The position numbers were made by a program, and so were the translations under genes. A DNA stretch of 33,962 nt, taken from positions 1-33,962 of IMG/VR virus record IMGVR_UViG_3300008110_000304; one strand, 5' to 3'. The notes beneath the pieces are model-generated. The model searched no databases. It had not been told where the DNA came from and was given only the letters and a program-made list of their open reading frames with translations. Of this stretch, positions 8,365 to 17,984 are shown one piece after another; within the stretch, counting starts at the first letter, position 1; each line of letters begins with the position of its first letter. The DNA is from a virus.

Positions 8365-9777
8365 ATGAGCAGCGGTGGCGGTGGCGGTAGTGCAGCACCT
8401 ACCCAACAAACAATTACCCAGACCACGATACCGGACTGGGCAAAACCGTATGCCACCCGTGTACTGGGTGAAGCGGAAAAACTGACTTACGGCCAGCCGT
8501 ACCAAGAGTATGGCGGTCAGCGCACGGCGGGGTTCAACCCGCTACAGAATCAGGCGTTCCAGAATGTCGCCAACATGGGGCCTGCAAGTCAGCTTGGTCA
8601 GGCTACCGGCTTTGCGGGTCTGGCTGGCTTGGAAGCGCAGCGTCTGCGTGACACCTATCAGCCGATGCAGGAGCGTCAGTTCTATCAGCCGATGGACGTT
8701 TCCTACACGGGCGTTCAGGCTCCTGAGTTGCAGCAGTATCAGATGTCTGAACCGCAACAAGTAGGCATTGGTCAACTTCAGCAGTATCAAATGGATCCGG
8801 CTCAGCAGGTTCAGGCTGAAAGGTTTGGCACAGCGCAGTCTCGTGAGTACATGTCTCCCTACATGCAGGATGTAGTGGAGCAACAGAAGCAGTCAGCAAT
8901 TAAAGACTACGCCCGAAACATTCCGGCTCTTCAGGCGGCTGGTGTTCGTGCCGGTGCGCGTGGTGGTACTCGTGAGGCTTTGCTACAGGCCGAGGCTCGC
9001 AAGGGTTTGCAAGAACAACTTGGTGGTATTGAAGCCACGGGTCGTCAGCAGGCGTTCCAACAGGCTCAGCAGCAGTTCGGTGCAGACCGTGCGGCTTTGA
9101 TGCAGGCTCAGCAACTTAATCAGGCTGCGGGTCTTACGACGGGTCAGCAGAACCTTGCTGCTCGCCTTGGTGTGCAGCAGTTGGGCACTCAGTCTGGGCT
9201 TCAAGCGGCTCTTGCTAATCAACAGGCTGGCCTCACGCGGGGTCAGGCGAATCTTCAAGCGGCGCTACAGACTCAAGGTCTTGGCGCTCAACAGGGTTTG
9301 CAGGCGCAGCAACTTAATCAAGCCGCACAACTTCAGGCTCAGCAGCAGGCTCTTGGTCAGCGTGGCCAGATGGCTCAGTTCGGCTTGCAGGGCGCACAGC
9401 TTGCGGATCAGTCGCGTCAGTTCGGCGCGAACCTTGGCTTGCAGGGTATTCAGCAACAGTTGGCTGCGGCGGGTACGCTTGGTCAGTTGGGTCAGACTCA
9501 GTTCGGTCAGCAGCAGGCGGTCAATCAAGCCCAGATGGGACTTGGCGCTCAGTTGCAGGGTATGGAGCAGCAGAGACTCGACCAGCAGTATCAGGACTTC
9601 CTTGCCAAACAGCGTTACCCGTACGCGCAACTTGGCTTCATGTCAGATATCCTGCGTGGTACCCCGGCACAGGGTGCGATATCGTCGCTATATCAGGCTC
9701 CGCCGAGCGCGATGGGTCAGTTTATCGGTGCTGGCACCGGCCTTGCCGGTATCTACGGCGCAATGAAGGGGGGTTAA
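8365..9777 (+). CDS. Gln/Ala-rich coiled-coil internal virion protein
   Basis: 470 residues. After a Gly/Ser start comes a conserved block (IPDWAKPYATRVLGEAEKL) and then YGGQRTAGFNPLQNQAF, typical of podovirus internal or tail proteins. Residues about 115-155 hold two copies of LQQYQM followed by PQQV or AQQV. The block MSPYMQDVVEQQKQSAIKDY leads into a long Gln/Ala/Leu/Gly repeat region (about 200-430), predicted to be a long helix or coiled coil. The C-terminus (SSLYQAPPSAMGQFIGAGTG) is hydrophobic. It shares a duplicated DNA segment with the gene at 6891. Likely an ejected or tail-lumen protein; inferred. Confidence 0.65.
   Translation: MSSGGGGGSAAPTQQTITQTTIPDWAKPYATRVLGEAEKLTYGQPYQEYGGQRTAGFNPLQNQAFQNVANMGPASQLGQATGFAGLAGLEAQRLRDTYQPMQERQFYQPMDVSYTGVQAPELQQYQMSEPQQVGIGQLQQYQMDPAQQVQAERFGTAQSREYMSPYMQDVVEQQKQSAIKDYARNIPALQAAGVRAGARGGTREALLQAEARKGLQEQLGGIEATGRQQAFQQAQQQFGADRAALMQAQQLNQAAGLTTGQQNLAARLGVQQLGTQSGLQAALANQQAGLTRGQANLQAALQTQGLGAQQGLQAQQLNQAAQLQAQQQALGQRGQMAQFGLQGAQLADQSRQFGANLGLQGIQQQLAAAGTLGQLGQTQFGQQQAVNQAQMGLGAQLQGMEQQRLDQQYQDFLAKQRYPYAQLGFMSDILRGTPAQGAISSLYQAPPSAMGQFIGAGTGLAGIYGAMKGG
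9427..9495 (+). repeat. Intergenic-copy repeat, copy 2 (in gene at 8365)
   Basis: Partner of 7725-7793. In this gene it belongs to a longer Gln/Leu/Ala repeat region, so this is more likely the source copy. Confidence 0.8.
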
Positions 9778-9783
9778 GGAATC

Positions 9784-11376
9784 ATGAATATTTCTGGTCT
9801 GAGCACACTTGACCCCCGTGTTGCTGCCACGGAAAAGTTCATTGCCGATAAGAAGATTCCGCCTGATCAAGTCCCTGCGTTTTTGTTGTCGATGGGGGCC
9901 GATCCCCGTCTTGCAGGTCTTGTCCTGAGATATCAAAAACTGAAGAGTGCAGGCGGACAAGGCGCTGGTGCCCAGCCTCCTCAAAGCACCGTGGCTCAAG
10001 ATATTGAGGCACAACAGCAAGGTATTGCCGCTCCGATAGCCCCGCCGCCGAATCGTGATCAGGGTGTTGGCAGTCTCCCTGCCCCCGTCATGGACAGAGC
10101 CAAGTTTGCTGGTGGCGGCATCGTGGCGTTTCAGAATGGCGGTGATACGGAGATGAAAGCCGAGGTTGCTCGCATCCTTAAGAAGTCTCCGATGATGCGT
10201 ACGCCAGAAGAGATTGCTCTTCTTCGTCAGGCTGGCGTTGCCACTGAACAACGTAAACAAGGTGAAGGCGTTACGGCTGCTAACGAGTACGTCAACTCTC
10301 CGTTCATTCGTGAGGCGTTTGGTTCGCCGTATGCTTCGGATGAAGAGATTGCTGCTGGTGGCGGCGCGGCGATGAACGAACGTATTCTCCGCAATCTTGG
10401 TGCCAATCAAGTTGTGCCGGGTGCTACTACTCCGGTCAATCCCGCTGCCGCAGCCGCTGCTACGGGTCAACAGCCGCTACCGAAAGGCCCGTCTGCGCGT
10501 CGTGGCCCGAGAGGGCAGGGCGACTTCTTCACATTGGCGGGTACGGAAGGTGATCCAAATATCCGTCGTCCTTCTGCTGGCGGCGCTTCAGCGGGTACGG
10601 GCGGTGTTAATGAGGGTCTCAAGATCCTGCGCGATCAGGTCGATGCTCTTAAGAACGCGAAGCCTGAAGACCGTGAGGCTCGGTATCGCGCCGCTGGCAT
10701 TGAGGATATGACTCCGAAGCAACTCACCAAAATTGAGGAGCGTATCTCTAAATTGTCCGGCGATAAGAAGCGTGACGCTTACATGGCTCTGGCACAGGCC
10801 GGATTCAAGATGGCTGCTGCGGCTTCCAAGCCCGGTGCTTCACTGCTTGGTGCGTTTGGTGAAGGTGCCTCTGAAGGTGCCAAGATGATGTCTGATGTCA
10901 ACAAGGAATACCGAGGTCTTCAGAACGATCTGGAAGACAAGGTGTTGGCAATACAGCGTTATCAGCAAGAGCGCAAGGAAGGTAAGATTGATAAAGATAT
11001 CGAGCGAGAAGAAAAACTTGCTGACAATCTCCGTCAAGCCCAAACAAACCTTGCTACGTTTACTGAAAACACTAGACAGTTTAATGTTTCCGAGGCTCGT
11101 GCCCGTGAACAGATGGCTATTGCGGAGCGGGCAAACATAGAGAACCGCGACCCGATACGTGACCTCAAGCGTAAATATCTATACGCTAAGACTCCGAAAG
11201 AGCAGCAAAACTACCTTGCTAAGCTTGAAAAACTGATGCAACTTGACGCTTCTGTAATCGTACAGGGCTTAAGGGCCGAGGCTGCTATGGAGAAAGAAAG
11301 ATTGGGTAGCCTAGGCAATCTTGGTCTTGGCGGCGGTATGAGCGATGAAGGCTGGGGCCAAGTAAGAGTTAAGTAA
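9784..11376 (+). CDS. Internal virion/ejection-associated protein with helical C-terminus
   Basis: 530 residues, preceded by AAGGA at 9777-9781. The N-terminal part includes FAGGGIVAFQNGGD, a Gly motif that recurs in internal proteins of environmental podoviruses. A Pro/Ala-rich linker follows (about 215-260). From about 275 to 500 the sequence is strongly helical with heptad-like charge: ALAQAGFKMAAAASKPGASL, FGEGASEGAKMMSDVNKEYR, then Glu/Lys/Gln-rich coils. It abuts the giant ejection protein with zero spacing, which suggests coupled expression and a joint role in the internal core or ejection apparatus. No catalytic motif was recognised. Confidence 0.62.
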   Translation: MNISGLSTLDPRVAATEKFIADKKIPPDQVPAFLLSMGADPRLAGLVLRYQKLKSAGGQGAGAQPPQSTVAQDIEAQQQGIAAPIAPPPNRDQGVGSLPAPVMDRAKFAGGGIVAFQNGGDTEMKAEVARILKKSPMMRTPEEIALLRQAGVATEQRKQGEGVTAANEYVNSPFIREAFGSPYASDEEIAAGGGAAMNERILRNLGANQVVPGATTPVNPAAAAAATGQQPLPKGPSARRGPRGQGDFFTLAGTEGDPNIRRPSAGGASAGTGGVNEGLKILRDQVDALKNAKPEDREARYRAAGIEDMTPKQLTKIEERISKLSGDKKRDAYMALAQAGFKMAAAASKPGASLLGAFGEGASEGAKMMSDVNKEYRGLQNDLEDKVLAIQRYQQERKEGKIDKDIEREEKLADNLRQAQTNLATFTENTRQFNVSEARAREQMAIAERANIENRDPIRDLKRKYLYAKTPKEQQNYLAKLEKLMQLDASVIVQGLRAEAAMEKERLGSLGNLGLGGGMSDEGWGQVRVK

Positions 11377-14300
11377 ATGCCTACCTACGAGATTACTGGG
11401 CCGGACGGTAAAACTTATAGTATCGATGGCCCGGAAGGGGCTACTCGTGAGCAGGTCATTGCGGCTATTCGTAGACGGCTTGGCGCACAACCGACTGGTC
11501 GTAGACAGGCTGGCTTTGCTGAGTCCTTCAAAGAAGCTGCTACTACTCTAAAGGCTGCACCTGCTGCGGCTAAGTTTGCTGCTGCCGATACTCCTGAAGA
11601 AAAGGCCGCTACTCGTAAAGCATTGCTTGAGCAAGCCGGTGGCGATGAGTTCGACACGACGGCCTTTGCCGACATCAAGGATCTACCGGGTGCGCTAGAT
11701 TGGGCTAAGCAAGTACTTGGCTCGTCGGCAGGTGCGTTGGCTGCTCCGGCTGTGGCTGGCGTGGCTACTGGCCCGATTGGTGGCGTGGCTGCACTCGGCA
11801 CTCAGTACACAACGTCAAATCTTATCCGGCAGGCAGAGGAACAAGAGCGAGCCATTGCCGAAGGCCGTCAGGCTGAAGAGACCTCCGTTGGCAAAGCGAT
11901 TGCCGGTGCAGGCGCGTCCACGGCGTTGGACGTTGTTGGCTTCAAGTTCTTCCAGCCCCTGTTTAAATCATTCCCGTTGGTTGGAAAACTCTTTGGCGAG
12001 AGTGGTGAGAAAGGGGCCAAGGAAGCTTCAGACAAATTGGCTGAAGCGATACAAAACAAATCCCTCACGTTCAAGGGCGGTGTTGCTCGTGGCATAGCCA
12101 AGGGTGTGGCGTTCGAAGTCCCACAAGAAATCGCACAGACAGCAGTTGAGCGTTGGCAGGCTGGCCTGTCTCTGACTGACTCTGAAGCCAAGAGTGAGTA
12201 CATCGAAGCCGGTGCTGGCGCGGTTCTCCTTGGCGGTGGCCTTGGTGGTGCGTCTGGCTTTGTCAGTACTCGTAACGAGAAGCGCAGGGCTGAAGAAGCG
12301 TTGCGTGAGAAACAACTTGCTGACGAGAAGGCTAAGAGAGAAGCGGCGGAAGCCGCCCGAGCAGCGGCAGGTGAGCCTGTATCGGCTGAGACAGCCGCAG
12401 AGAAACTTGAGCCTGCGAAGATTGATAATACGCTGCTGGCTAATGCCGAGCGCGTTGTTCGTGAGTTTGGCAGCGAAGTAAAGGTAAGCGACCACGTAAA
12501 CAAGTTGGTTGATGAGCTTGGCCTGTCGGTCAAGGATGCCAAGAAGACTCTTAGGGAACTACAAAAGAACAAGATCGTCTCTTTGAAAGACGGTAAGTTT
12601 ACAGTCAACGCGCCCGAAGTTGATGTGCTGCCCTACGTGGGCAAAGAAGGCGAGACTGATTTAGAAGAAGTTGTAACGGATGAAACCGCAGCACAAGCCC
12701 AAGCCGCACAACAAGCACAACAGGAAGCCGCTCCTACCGGAGCACAGGCTGCTGAAACTGCGACTGCCGCTGGAGAACCTGCTGCCGTTGAAGTTGGCGC
12801 AGCAGCCCCAACAGTTAATGTAGACGAGAATCTGCCGCCCGAGATCAAGCAGGCTGCGGATTTGTTAGCTCGTATTGATTTAGGCGGCGTCCCTTTATCT
12901 CCAGTAGCAATTAATAACATTGCACGGAATATTGGCTTAGAAGTTTCTTCTAAAGATGCTCCTGAAAAAACTATTGCGAGACTACGAGAAGCAGTTGATA
13001 GGGCTAGGTCTAATGTCACTCAAGGAGTACAACCTGATGAGTCCGTTGCAGGAATTGCAGATGTCACTGCTGAACCGACTGACGTTGGAGCAGGTGCAGG
13101 AGGCGTTGGAGTGCCTCCATCGGGATCAGTTGCCGCAGGATCAGACCTTGAAGGAACTGAAACTTCAGGATTGGGGGCTGCTACACCTGCTGCTGAGCGA
13201 CTTGATGTCGGAGCGGAGGCATCTCAGCCTGCATTAACTAAGAAAGCGCAGGCTCAGGCAGAGGTTGTTCAGCGTAAGGAGCAGCGCAAGGTTGCCCTGA
13301 ATGAGTTGACGGTCAACTTAGACAATCTAACTACGCTTCTGCCTGAAGATGCTGAGCAAGATACTGTTAGAGAAGTTGCCGCTCTTGCCAAAAAACTCGG
13401 TGCTGTCTATACGCAATTTGAGCGTCTTCCCAAAAACAAGACCGCTGCATTAGATAAGAAAGAATCTGCTCTTGATGCACAGATTGTATCTATTCGTAAC
13501 AGGATCAACTTCCTGACCGATCTTGTAGTAGAGCAGGGTAAGCCGTTCAAGAGCAAGGCTGAACTCGATGCTGAACTGAAGACGAACGAGGCTGAGGCAC
13601 AGCGCCGTGCTGCCCGTGAAGATGCGGGTGGCTTGTCTGCGACTGAAAAAGCAGAGCCTTTCAACCTTCAACTAGAAGCGCAACTGCGTAATGGCGTTAA
13701 TAACGCTATCGACTTCATATCCCAAGACGTTGATCAGAGCCGAAGCGTTCTTCTGGCTCAGCCGCGCAAACAAGTCATGCAGGATGTCAAGCGGGGCAAA
13801 CCTGCTCTTGCTGAAGACATCACAGATACTATCGTTGAGGCCAAGCCTGCGATTGGTGGACGCCGCGTTGAAGCGGATGAAAAGCGCCAGATAGGTATTA
13901 AAGTATCTGAGGTTCTGTCAGGTCTGACAGAGCTTCTTAGCCGTGTCAGTTTCCAAGACTCTGCGGTGCAGATTGAAGGTGATGCAAACACAGATCCGAA
14001 TGTGTTCACCCGACTGCGGCAGGACAACCGTCTTGCTGAGTATGATCCGAAGACCAACACGTTCTACTTCACACGTGACGGTCTCTCAAGCAAGGTCTTC
14101 CTGCACGAAGCGGTACACGCTGCGACTGTAAAGATATTAAGGGCTTTTGAGACTGCACCAGACAGTCTTACGCCTAGTCAGCGTGACGGCGCTGAACACA
14201 TGATTAAAATCTACACCGAGGCAAAGAAGAAGCTCGGTGGCCGGTTCCGTAATGAGTTTGAGAACGTATACGAGTTTGTCAGTGGCGTGGCTACCGACAA

Positions 14301-17300
14301 GAACTTACAGCGCGAACTAGCAAAGATCTCCCGTCCCAATCTTGCCAAGTACACCAAGCGTGTCACGACTCTGTGGAATCAGTTCACGGAGGCGTTGGCT
14401 AAGATGTTTGGTATTGATAGCCGCAAGGGGACTAAGGGTCGCATTCTCGACGAGAACGTACTTCCTCCAGAAGTCTCCGGCACGAGTCGCTTAGTACCGG
14501 GCGAGGCTGGCTATCAAGGCAACCTGCTGCTTGAGGCATCGCAGGCTCTTCAATACATCATTTCTGCACCTGAGAAGGGCGTGGATGTGGCTCCTCTGCC
14601 TGCCCGTGGTCGGCGTGGTAAGGGTGCGCGTCTCGTTGCTCCTATTCAGAAGATGACGGTAGAAGAGAAAGTTGCTGCCGACAAAGCCAGAAACAAGGCG
14701 AAGTACGACAAGCCAAGCACGGCCAAGAAATTAGCGAACTTCTTCTCTGGTCAGGATGGCTATGAGTGGCTTGCTCGTAAGTTCCAAAACGACCGTCGTC
14801 CGTTGGTCTGGTTGCAAGAGCAGTTGCGTCGTGCAGGATTGCTGAAGTATGGCGGTGAAGACGCTAACAACGTCTATGACCTGATCGCTCTGTCGTCGGG
14901 TAAAACCTTCCACAATATGACGCAGTACATGCAGCGTCATTACGACGACGTTCACAAGGCAATCAAAGACTACGCGAACGCCAAGGGTATCGATGTAGAT
15001 ACGGCGTTGGCTCGCCTGAACTTGTACTTGACCGCCCAACACGAGCCGGAACGCAGGCATGTGAAGTACTTGATGAACGTGCCGCTTAACAATACGACCA
15101 AGGTTCGTAGCAAGGTGCTTGGTGTCGAGGGTACCCCTGCGATGCTGCGTGAGTTCATCCTCCGTGAGTTGCATAAGCCACAAGATTTGGTCAGCAACGG
15201 CAAAGTTAAAGATTATCGGAGAGTTCTTGAGCAACTCGTTCAGAAGTATGCGGATGAAAACGGCGTAAGCACGACCAAGGCTAAGCCCGGTACGATGTCT
15301 ATAAACGAAGACGCGCCTGAATACACGGTGCTCGGCACGTTGGATAAGGAACTCATTGCTGAAGCGATGCGTGACTTCGAAGCTGACCAAAAAGAAGAAG
15401 CAACCGCTGCGTCAATGAAACAGTTGCTCGACGCTATGAAGGCGATCAAAGCCAACTCCGAGTTCCTTGATAAGCAGGCAAACTATTGGACGCAGCCGGT
15501 TGAAAACATCGTAAAGTTTTACGGCTATCAGCATTACGTGCCGTTCAAGGGTAAGCCACCCAAAGAGACTGATGTCAGCGAAGGCGATGAGCGGTTTGAG
15601 ATTGGCGGCAAGCGTCTCGGTGGCGAACTGTCCGAAGCCGCGCAAGCATTCGAAGGCCGTCAGTCAGACTCTGAGAACGTGATCTTGCAGATGCTCTCAG
15701 ATGGTACAAAGTCTGCGATGCGGGCCGGGCGGGGCGGAGTTACCCAAGCCATTAAGAATCTCATTCAGGACGGCTACATCCGGGGTAGCAAGAACCCCAA
15801 GGTCGTCAAGTTCGAAGACCGCTACAAAGGGTTCGATCCGTCTGAGTTGCGTGGCGAGAACAAGATCTTCCACTACACACCGGAAGGCAACATCGAAGTC
15901 TTCACCATCAATGATAACGTGATGCGTGATGCGATCCGTCGTGCGTATCAGACCCCGAGTCCGTTCATTGAGTTTGCCAACAAGATCACGAGCGGCATCG
16001 GTCATTTCCATACCCGATACAACCCGGCGTTCTACCCGTACAACTTCGTCCGTGACGCGCTAACCAACGCCTTCACGATGAGTTCGGAAATGGGGCCGAA
16101 GGCGGCGTTTGATTACATCGGTGCGGTGGCTGCACAGATCGCCAAGGTCGGCATGGTCAAAACGGGTCGTGTCTCCAAGTTGTATGCGGAAGGAAAGATC
16201 GCCGAGATTGAGGCGATGGCTAAGAAAGATCCTGATGTTGCCAACATTCTTGAGTATCTACAGGAAGGCGGTCGAGTTTCGTACGTACAGGGTCTGGCCT
16301 TGGAGAGCCAGAAGGAAGAACTTGCCAAGAGCATCGGCAACCAGAAGTACGCACGTACCTCCGAGCAGATCAACAAGTGGGTTGATATCTGGGCAGACTC
16401 GTTTGAATTTACGAGCCGTGCTGCTGCCTACTCGGTAGCCAAGGCCAACGCTATGGCGCGTGACGCTACAGAAGCCGAAGCCCGTCAGGAAGCCGCTGCC
16501 TACGCTAAGAACCTCGCTAACTTTGAGCAGGTCGGTGAATACGGCAGAACGGCAGGCGCACTCTTTATGTTCTTCCGTCCGGCTGCGACGGGTGCTGTCC
16601 GTGCCTTCGACTCAATGGCTCCGCTGTTTCAGAACCTAGAGGCTGCTGAAGCCCGGTTGCCACCCGGCATTCGTGACAACCCGGAGGCTATGGCCAAGTT
16701 CCGTGAGAACTTTACCAAACAACAGGACATGGCTCGGGCTACGGTGTATGGCCTCCTCGGTGCGGGTGCGACGTTGTATCTCATGGCTTACATGGCCTCG
16801 GATGACGATGAGTTAGGTCGCAACAAAGTCGAGACGGATGACATGGCTCTGTGGACGCGCAACCTGCGTCTGCCGCTTGGCATCATCGGCAAGGAAGGAT
16901 TTCTGCAACTGCCGTGGGGCTTCGGTCTTGGTGCGTTCGGTGCTGCTGGCGCACAGGTAGCGGGTGCCGCCTTTGGCAAAACGTCCATGCAAGACATGGC
17001 TGTGAACATGACGAACGTAGCCTTGGACTCGTTCATGCCGTTGCCGGTGTCGCGTATCGATCCTACGGAGAACTTCCCGGCGTGGATCGTGGACTCCATC
17101 GTGCCTTCAGCAGCGCGTCCCTTTGTTGAGTTTGCGATGAACGTCGATGGCCTCGGTCGTGAGATCTACAACAACCGTGCGACCAAGTACGGTGAGGCTT
17201 ACACGGGTGGCAAGAACGTGCCTGAACTCTATAAGACGATGGCGCAGGGCATGTTTGAGTTCACAAACGGCGATATCAAAGTTCAACCGAACACGTTGTA

Positions 17301-17781
17301 CTTCTGGACTAATAATTACTTAGACGGTATCTCGCGTATCGCGCATAGCGCATACGGCATCGGCCTGACGGCGGCGGGAGATAAGGACTTCGATGCCAAG
17401 TCTGATCTCGTGCTGTTCAGCAGTTTCATCGGTCGTAAGTCGAACTACGATGCCCGTGAGTTTGCACAGGTAGAGAAGAAGATTCAGGACAAGGCTGACA
17501 CGCTCCGCTCTCTTGAGAATACTGCCAAGTTGAACGGAGACATTGAGCCGCTGCGTCGGTACTACGAGCGCAATCCGAATGACAAGGCGATTGTCTACAT
17601 CTACAACAAGCAGATTAACAATCGCATACGGGATCTACGCTCTATCCGCAACGCTGTGCAGAGTAATAAGAACTACACACCGAAGCAGAAGAAAGAGATC
17701 ATCGATCAGATCGACTTGGAGCAGAACTACATCAAGCGCGGCATGATCGAAACCTTCCGACAGTACGGCGTGAATCCTTAA
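11377..17781 (+). CDS. Giant polyvalent DNA-ejection/internal virion protein (LPD38-like C-terminus)
   Basis: 2,134 residues. N-terminal MPTYEITGPDGKTYSIDGPE resembles a short domain that opens many phage internal proteins. A Gly/Ala hydrophobic stretch lies near 112-137 and a Lys/Glu/Ala coil near 300-340. HEAVH at 910-914 is a zinc-protease HExxH motif; E966 in NVYEFVSG could be a third ligand. From about residue 1530 the sequence resembles Large Polyvalent Protein-associated Domain 38: RYNPAFYPYNFVRDALTNAF, then FMFFRPAATGAVRAFDSM and a hydrophobic segment near 1788-1808. Such proteins are packaged with, and injected ahead of, phage DNA to cross the envelope. Domain names are by pattern; the ejection role is inferred from family, size and position. 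Confidence 0.75.
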   Translation: MPTYEITGPDGKTYSIDGPEGATREQVIAAIRRRLGAQPTGRRQAGFAESFKEAATTLKAAPAAAKFAAADTPEEKAATRKALLEQAGGDEFDTTAFADIKDLPGALDWAKQVLGSSAGALAAPAVAGVATGPIGGVAALGTQYTTSNLIRQAEEQERAIAEGRQAEETSVGKAIAGAGASTALDVVGFKFFQPLFKSFPLVGKLFGESGEKGAKEASDKLAEAIQNKSLTFKGGVARGIAKGVAFEVPQEIAQTAVERWQAGLSLTDSEAKSEYIEAGAGAVLLGGGLGGASGFVSTRNEKRRAEEALREKQLADEKAKREAAEAARAAAGEPVSAETAAEKLEPAKIDNTLLANAERVVREFGSEVKVSDHVNKLVDELGLSVKDAKKTLRELQKNKIVSLKDGKFTVNAPEVDVLPYVGKEGETDLEEVVTDETAAQAQAAQQAQQEAAPTGAQAAETATAAGEPAAVEVGAAAPTVNVDENLPPEIKQAADLLARIDLGGVPLSPVAINNIARNIGLEVSSKDAPEKTIARLREAVDRARSNVTQGVQPDESVAGIADVTAEPTDVGAGAGGVGVPPSGSVAAGSDLEGTETSGLGAATPAAERLDVGAEASQPALTKKAQAQAEVVQRKEQRKVALNELTVNLDNLTTLLPEDAEQDTVREVAALAKKLGAVYTQFERLPKNKTAALDKKESALDAQIVSIRNRINFLTDLVVEQGKPFKSKAELDAELKTNEAEAQRRAAREDAGGLSATEKAEPFNLQLEAQLRNGVNNAIDFISQDVDQSRSVLLAQPRKQVMQDVKRGKPALAEDITDTIVEAKPAIGGRRVEADEKRQIGIKVSEVLSGLTELLSRVSFQDSAVQIEGDANTDPNVFTRLRQDNRLAEYDPKTNTFYFTRDGLSSKVFLHEAVHAATVKILRAFETAPDSLTPSQRDGAEHMIKIYTEAKKKLGGRFRNEFENVYEFVSGVATDKNLQRELAKISRPNLAKYTKRVTTLWNQFTEALAKMFGIDSRKGTKGRILDENVLPPEVSGTSRLVPGEAGYQGNLLLEASQALQYIISAPEKGVDVAPLPARGRRGKGARLVAPIQKMTVEEKVAADKARNKAKYDKPSTAKKLANFFSGQDGYEWLARKFQNDRRPLVWLQEQLRRAGLLKYGGEDANNVYDLIALSSGKTFHNMTQYMQRHYDDVHKAIKDYANAKGIDVDTALARLNLYLTAQHEPERRHVKYLMNVPLNNTTKVRSKVLGVEGTPAMLREFILRELHKPQDLVSNGKVKDYRRVLEQLVQKYADENGVSTTKAKPGTMSINEDAPEYTVLGTLDKELIAEAMRDFEADQKEEATAASMKQLLDAMKAIKANSEFLDKQANYWTQPVENIVKFYGYQHYVPFKGKPPKETDVSEGDERFEIGGKRLGGELSEAAQAFEGRQSDSENVILQMLSDGTKSAMRAGRGGVTQAIKNLIQDGYIRGSKNPKVVKFEDRYKGFDPSELRGENKIFHYTPEGNIEVFTINDNVMRDAIRRAYQTPSPFIEFANKITSGIGHFHTRYNPAFYPYNFVRDALTNAFTMSSEMGPKAAFDYIGAVAAQIAKVGMVKTGRVSKLYAEGKIAEIEAMAKKDPDVANILEYLQEGGRVSYVQGLALESQKEELAKSIGNQKYARTSEQINKWVDIWADSFEFTSRAAAYSVAKANAMARDATEAEARQEAAAYAKNLANFEQVGEYGRTAGALFMFFRPAATGAVRAFDSMAPLFQNLEAAEARLPPGIRDNPEAMAKFRENFTKQQDMARATVYGLLGAGATLYLMAYMASDDDELGRNKVETDDMALWTRNLRLPLGIIGKEGFLQLPWGFGLGAFGAAGAQVAGAAFGKTSMQDMAVNMTNVALDSFMPLPVSRIDPTENFPAWIVDSIVPSAARPFVEFAMNVDGLGREIYNNRATKYGEAYTGGKNVPELYKTMAQGMFEFTNGDIKVQPNTLYFWTNNYLDGISRIAHSAYGIGLTAAGDKDFDAKSDLVLFSSFIGRKSNYDAREFAQVEKKIQDKADTLRSLENTAKLNGDIEPLRRYYERNPNDKAIVYIYNKQINNRIRDLRSIRNAVQSNKNYTPKQKKEIIDQIDLEQNYIKRGMIETFRQYGVNP

Positions 17782-17984
17782 GCAAGCCTCCACACACGGA
17801 CACCGATAAGCCCGTCTTTACTGGACGGGTATACCCTGACTTTCACTTTTGCTTTCTTAGCTGAAGTGTCTATCTTGTAGACCATCTCGGCTGGCTTGAG
17901 AGTAGGCACGAAGAAACTGTCCCCAATCTTCATGAAGTCGAAAGGGAACAGCCACTCCGGTTCCTCAATCCTTACGGAGTTCAT
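17778..17984 (-). CDS. Small conserved phage protein of unknown function
   Basis: 68 residues, ATG start inside the last codons of the primase-helicase gene (20-nt overlap), so it is probably translated by coupling. It contains WLFPFDFMKIGDSFFVPTL, a pattern seen in small phage proteins without known function, and a basic middle (DTSAKKAKVKVRVY). Its stop codon shares the TTAA at 17778-17781 with the stop of the giant ejection protein on the other strand. It is the last gene of the leftward module. Confidence 0.6.
   Translation of the reverse strand: MNSVRIEEPEWLFPFDFMKIGDSFFVPTLKPAEMVYKIDTSAKKAKVKVRVYPSSKDGLIGVRVWRLA

Noticed and set aside
9155-9766. 203-codon + strand frame inside the Gln-rich gene
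   Set aside because: Arg/Ser/Leu-rich translation is the expected out-of-frame reading of CAG/GCT repeats.
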